Assembly (NCBI GenBank): GCA_026129255.1
Contig: JAHCIJ010000002.1
Coordinates: 61,799 to 125,798, forward strand
DNA from: Anaerolineales bacterium
GTDB taxonomy: Bacteria; Chloroflexota; Anaerolineae; Anaerolineales; UBA11579
Length of the DNA stretch: 64,000 nucleotides
Direction of reading: 5' to 3'
The position numbers were made by a program, and so were the translations under genes. Under the pieces are notes generated by a model, which saw only the letters and a program-made list of their open reading frames with translations, was not told the origin of the DNA and searched no databases. The stretch's first letter is position 1, and the number at the start of each line of letters is the position of its first letter. This document shows, piece by piece, positions 61,221 through 64,000 of the stretch.

Positions 61221-62377
61221 TAGTCGTCCTTCGTTTCTTTGACTTCAACATGCAGCTGGCCGCGTTGCACGCGCACATCCAGCGCTGCGCCGGGCTGCAC
61301 CTGGCTGGCTTGGCGCACCAGCGTGCCATCGGCGGTGCGCACCACGGCGTAGCCGCGTTCCAGCACCGCCAGCGGGCTGAGCGCTTGCAAGCGCGCCGTG
61401 TGGCCCTGCAGCGTGGCGCGCAGCCAGCGCGTGCGTTGCGCCAGGGCGCGGCCACTGCGCAGGCTGAGCTCATCCAACTGCTGGCGGGCACGGTTAATTT
61501 TGGCGATCGGCGTTTGACGTTGCAGCCGGCTGTGCAGGGTGGCCAGCCGCGCTTGCAACTCTTGCAGGTCGGGCGTGGCCAGCTCCGCGGCCGCGGTGGG
61601 GGTAGGGGCGCGCAGGTCGGCGGCAAAATCGGCAATGGTCACATCCGTCTCGTGGCCCACGCCGCTCACCAACACGGCGCGTGTGCGCACGATGGCGCGC
61701 GCCACGATCTCGCTATTGAAAGCCGCCAGGTCTTCCAGCGAGCCGCCACCGCGCACCAGCAGGATCAGCTCGGGCTGGGCAAACTGGTCCAGCATCCCCA
61801 GTGCCTCGGCCACCAGCACGGCCGCGGATGGGCCTTGCACCTGGGTGGGCGCCAGCACCACTTCGGCCAGTGGGTAGCGCCGTTCCAGCGTGTGCAGCAC
61901 GTCTTGCAGTGCCGCCCCGGTTGCCGAGGTGACGATGCCGATGCGCTGCGGCCAGGCGGGCAGGCTGCGGTTGCGCGCAAACAAGCCTTCGGCCTCCAAC
62001 CGGTTCTTGAGCTCAATGAACTTCTGATACAGCGAGCCCTCGCCTGCTGAACGGATCTCGTCTACATATAACTGGTAGCGCCCCTGCGCCTCGTAGATGC
62101 TTAGGCCGCCGTGCACCTCGATCTGGTCGCCATTCATGGGAACCTGAGCCTGCAGCTCGGCGGTGCTGCGCCACATCACGCAGGGTAGGGCGGCATCGCG
62201 GTCTTTGAGAGTGAAATACCAATGGCCGGATTGCGGCCGCGAGAAATTAGACACTTCGCCCTGTACCCACAGGTTTTGGAACACATCCACAGACTCGATG
62301 GCCCGGCGCAAGCCGCGGGTGAGTTCGGTCACGGTGATGGTTTTGGGTTCCGGGGCGAACAGGTCCATTTGCTGCAT
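61220..62377 (-). CDS. xseA: Exodeoxyribonuclease VII large subunit
   Basis: 385-residue nuclease degrading single-stranded DNA from both ends. An OB-fold N-terminus (TVTELTRGLRRAIESVDVFQNLWVQGEVSNFSR), the catalytic domain with GIVTSATGAALQD, LLVRGGGSLEDL and VSGVGHETDVTIADFAADLRAPTPTAAAEL, and a C-terminal coiled coil are present. The ATG at 62377 is chosen for the TATCCT box six bases upstream; 62368 is the next option. First gene of the xseA-xseB-DUF2071 run. Confidence 0.95.
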   Translation of the reverse strand: MQQMDLFAPEPKTITVTELTRGLRRAIESVDVFQNLWVQGEVSNFSRPQSGHWYFTLKDRDAALPCVMWRSTAELQAQVPMNGDQIEVHGGLSIYEAQGRYQLYVDEIRSAGEGSLYQKFIELKNRLEAEGLFARNRSLPAWPQRIGIVTSATGAALQDVLHTLERRYPLAEVVLAPTQVQGPSAAVLVAEALGMLDQFAQPELILLVRGGGSLEDLAAFNSEIVARAIVRTRAVLVSGVGHETDVTIADFAADLRAPTPTAAAELATPDLQELQARLATLHSRLQRQTPIAKINRARQQLDELSLRSGRALAQRTRWLRATLQGHTARLQALSPLAVLERGYAVVRTADGTLVRQASQVQPGAALDVRVQRGQLHVEVKETKDD

Positions 62378-62467
62378 GCGTGCAGGATACTTGCCGCACG
62401 CGCGCACGTCAAGTTTGTGGGGCAGTCTGTCAAGCTTGTACTCGCCGTCACGTTCTAAAAATCAATT

Positions 62468-62586
62468 GTCATTCCGACGAGCGGCGCAGCCGTGAGGAGG
62501 AATCCGTATGAGCAAGGCTGACTCTCTACAGATATGTTCGCGCACAGACTAGCGCAATACGGCTTCCTCGCTTCGCTCGGAATGAC
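62468..62586. repeat. Inverted-repeat element, TTCC type
   Basis: 119-bp element from GTCATTCCGACGAGCGG to CTTCGCTCGGAATGAC, with GAGGAATCCGTAT inside the left half and ATACGGCTTCCTC inside the right. It fills the gap between xseA and the HIT gene. Confidence 0.85.
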
Positions 62587-62633
62587 ATTAACTTGTGCAT
62601 AGCAATAACTCTCAGCCCCTGCTCTCCTCAAAG

Positions 62634-62639
62634 TACAAT
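62634..62639 (+). promoter_or_regulatory. -10 box for leaderless start of the HIT gene
   Basis: TACAAT, six bases, then the ATG at 62646; no Shine-Dalgarno. Confidence 0.6.
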
Positions 62640-62645
62640 TTGCCT

Positions 62646-63125
62646 ATGCAGCGCCTCTTCTCCCCCTGGCGAAAGCCCTACATCGAGCGCAAGCCGGATG
62701 CTGGCGCCTGTGTATTCTGCGAAGCATTAGCCCAGGCTGATAGCGCCGCCAACTTGATCCTACAGCGCGGCCAGGGCGCCTTCGTCATGCTCAACCGTTA
62801 TCCCTATACCAGCGGCCACCTGATGGTGCTGCCCCTGGCGCACATGGCCCGCCTGGATGCCCTCACCCCAACCGTGCGCGCCGAGATGATGGAGTTGCAG
62901 ACGCAGGCCGTGGCGGTGCTCGAAACTGTATACGCTCCGCAGGGCTTCAACCTCGGCGCTAATCTTGGCGCAGCGGCTGGCGCTGGTATCGCCGAGCATC
63001 TGCACCTGCACATCGTGCCGCGCTGGGCCGGCGATACCAACTTCACCGCTACCGTGGGCCAGACCCGCGTGCTGCCCGAAACGCTCGAAGAAACCTGGGA
63101 GCGCCTGCGCGCCGCCTGGAAATAG
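62646..63125 (+). CDS. HIT-family hydrolase (Ap4A-phosphorylase-like)
   Basis: 159-residue histidine-triad protein. Zinc pair CVFC (22-25), then the triad HLHLHIVPRW (118-127, His118/120/122). The size and the WRKPYIE N-terminus resemble bacterial/archaeal HIT proteins that act on diadenosine polyphosphates or AMP-conjugates. The start at 62646 is set by the TACAAT box. Confidence 0.93.
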   Translation: MQRLFSPWRKPYIERKPDAGACVFCEALAQADSAANLILQRGQGAFVMLNRYPYTSGHLMVLPLAHMARLDALTPTVRAEMMELQTQAVAVLETVYAPQGFNLGANLGAAAGAGIAEHLHLHIVPRWAGDTNFTATVGQTRVLPETLEETWERLRAAWK

Positions 63126-63189
63126 GCTTCAACGCCTGAGGTACACTTTTTACTCTGGCAACTCCTCAGCCAACCCACACAGGATGGTT

Positions 63190-64000
63190 ATGACCCAAGA
63201 CAAGCACAATCAGCCCGTTATTCTCAGCGCGGTGCGCACGCCCATCGGCAAATTCCTCAGCGCCTATAGCACGCTCAGCGCGCCGCAACTCGGCGCCATT
63301 GCCGTCAAGGCGGCGCTCGAGCGCGCCGGGCTGGACGGCACGGCCAAGATCGATGAAGTCATCATGGGCAACGTCGTCTCGGCTGGCTTGGGCCAAGCCC
63401 CGGCGCGCCAAGCCAGCATCTTCGCTGGCATTGACCCCAGCGTAGGCGCCACCACCATCAACAAGGTGTGCGGCTCCGGTCTCAAGGCGGTCATGCTGGC
63501 CAGCCAGGCCATCAAAGCCGGCGACGGCAGCCTGTTCGTGGCCGGCGGCATGGAGAGCATGAGCAAGGCGCCCTTCCTGGTGGACGGGCGCGGCGGTACG
63601 CTGCGTTACGGCAGCGCTCAGCTCACCGATGCGTTGCAGTTCGATGGCTTATGGGATCCCTTCGAAGATTGGATCATGGGCGATGCGGCTGAATTCATTG
63701 CGGATGAATACGAAGTGACCCGCGAGGCGATGGACGAATTCGCCCTCAGCAGCCACCAAAAAGCCATCGCCGCCATTGACGGTGGCAAGTTCAAAAACGA
63801 GATCGTGTCCGTCGAGGTGAAGGGCAAAAAAGGCGTCACCGTCGTGGACACAGACGAGTCGCCGCGCCGGGATACTTCGCTGGACGTGCTGCACAAGCTA
63901 CCCCCCGCCTTCAAAGAGGGCGGCAAGGTGACCGCCGGCAACGCCCCCGGCCTCAACGACGGCGCCGCTGCCACGGTGATTGCCAGCCGTGCCCGCGCCG
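63190..64000 (+). CDS. Acetyl-CoA acetyltransferase (thiolase), partial
   Basis: First 270 residues of a thiolase that joins or splits acetyl-CoA units; the rest is beyond the window. ILSAVRTPIGKFLSAYSTL opens it, the active-site Cys94 is in NKVCGSGLKAV, GGMESMSKAP follows, and the visible part ends after NAPGLNDGAAATVIASRARA. AGGA lies five bases before the ATG at 63190. It could supply acetoacetyl-CoA to the mevalonate route encoded at 56074-57818, or serve beta-oxidation; this is open. Confidence 0.93.
   Translation, partial: MTQDKHNQPVILSAVRTPIGKFLSAYSTLSAPQLGAIAVKAALERAGLDGTAKIDEVIMGNVVSAGLGQAPARQASIFAGIDPSVGATTINKVCGSGLKAVMLASQAIKAGDGSLFVAGGMESMSKAPFLVDGRGGTLRYGSAQLTDALQFDGLWDPFEDWIMGDAAEFIADEYEVTREAMDEFALSSHQKAIAAIDGGKFKNEIVSVEVKGKKGVTVVDTDESPRRDTSLDVLHKLPPAFKEGGKVTAGNAPGLNDGAAATVIASRARA

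Overview
The window looks like chromosomal DNA of a Chloroflexota bacterium, most likely class Anaerolineae. This is inference from gene content: a mevalonate kinase and isopentenyl phosphate kinase pair of the Roseiflexus type, a topoisomerase I with an N-terminal zinc ribbon, a YvcK with N-terminal membrane segments, MalT/BTAD regulators, and many GAF-domain signalling proteins. Most genes are GC-rich. Two genes (3200-4933 and 9297-9989) are visibly AT-richer and look acquired. No rRNA, tRNA, insertion sequence or CRISPR array was recognised.

Layout. 1-3200: partial short-chain dehydrogenase, DEAD-box RNA helicase, secreted Gly/Asn/Asp-rich protein. 3200-9989: GmrSD-like DUF262/DUF1524 nuclease, an MrfA-like helicase carrying an inserted HNH domain, an MrfB-like exonuclease, and an unknown AT-rich protein with an RNx4H motif. 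10541-16608 (minus): a compact run of SLC13/RCK permease, tgt, uppP, a lipoprotein and an RlmI-like methyltransferase. 16751-21063: lysine 6-transaminase, orphan histidine kinase, CpXC protein. 21493-26919: FHA-winged-helix regulator divergent from a Ser/Thr kinase, a membrane-tethered GH3-like protein and a GT2 glycosyltransferase. 27180-36580: recJ divergent from yvcK-pgk-tpiA, a PAS-GGDEF protein, upp, ruvB, queA. 36581-44022 (minus): a giant MalT/BTAD regulator, a tandem-repeat micro-peptide, an NHLP/Os1348-like small protein and a PAS-5xGAF-HD-GYP protein. 44130-54025: pyrimidine-nucleoside phosphorylase, DegV, rpsP-khpA-rimM, dprA, a GDP-mannose-type nucleotidyltransferase, topA, a membrane protein. 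54336-58678 (minus): dgt-greA and a UbiA-mvk-ipk operon. 58806-64000: tlyA, MmcQ/YjbR, xseA-xseB-DUF2071, HIT hydrolase and a thiolase running off the end.

Themes. (1) Many genes have a -10-like hexamer 6-9 bases before the start codon and no Shine-Dalgarno, which suggests widespread leaderless transcription. (2) Intergenic regions hold three families of inverted-repeat elements on one scaffold, GTCAT-xxx-GAG...yyy-ATC, where xxx and yyy change together and keep their pairing (TGC/GCA, TCC/GGA, CCT/AGG). (3) The peptide locus at 40207-40659 is the best candidate for an undescribed system: a 64-residue protein made of HPIGGGIGTGPQAN repeats whose DNA copies differ only at synonymous third positions, next to a RiPP-leader-like gene and between two large sensory/regulatory proteins.
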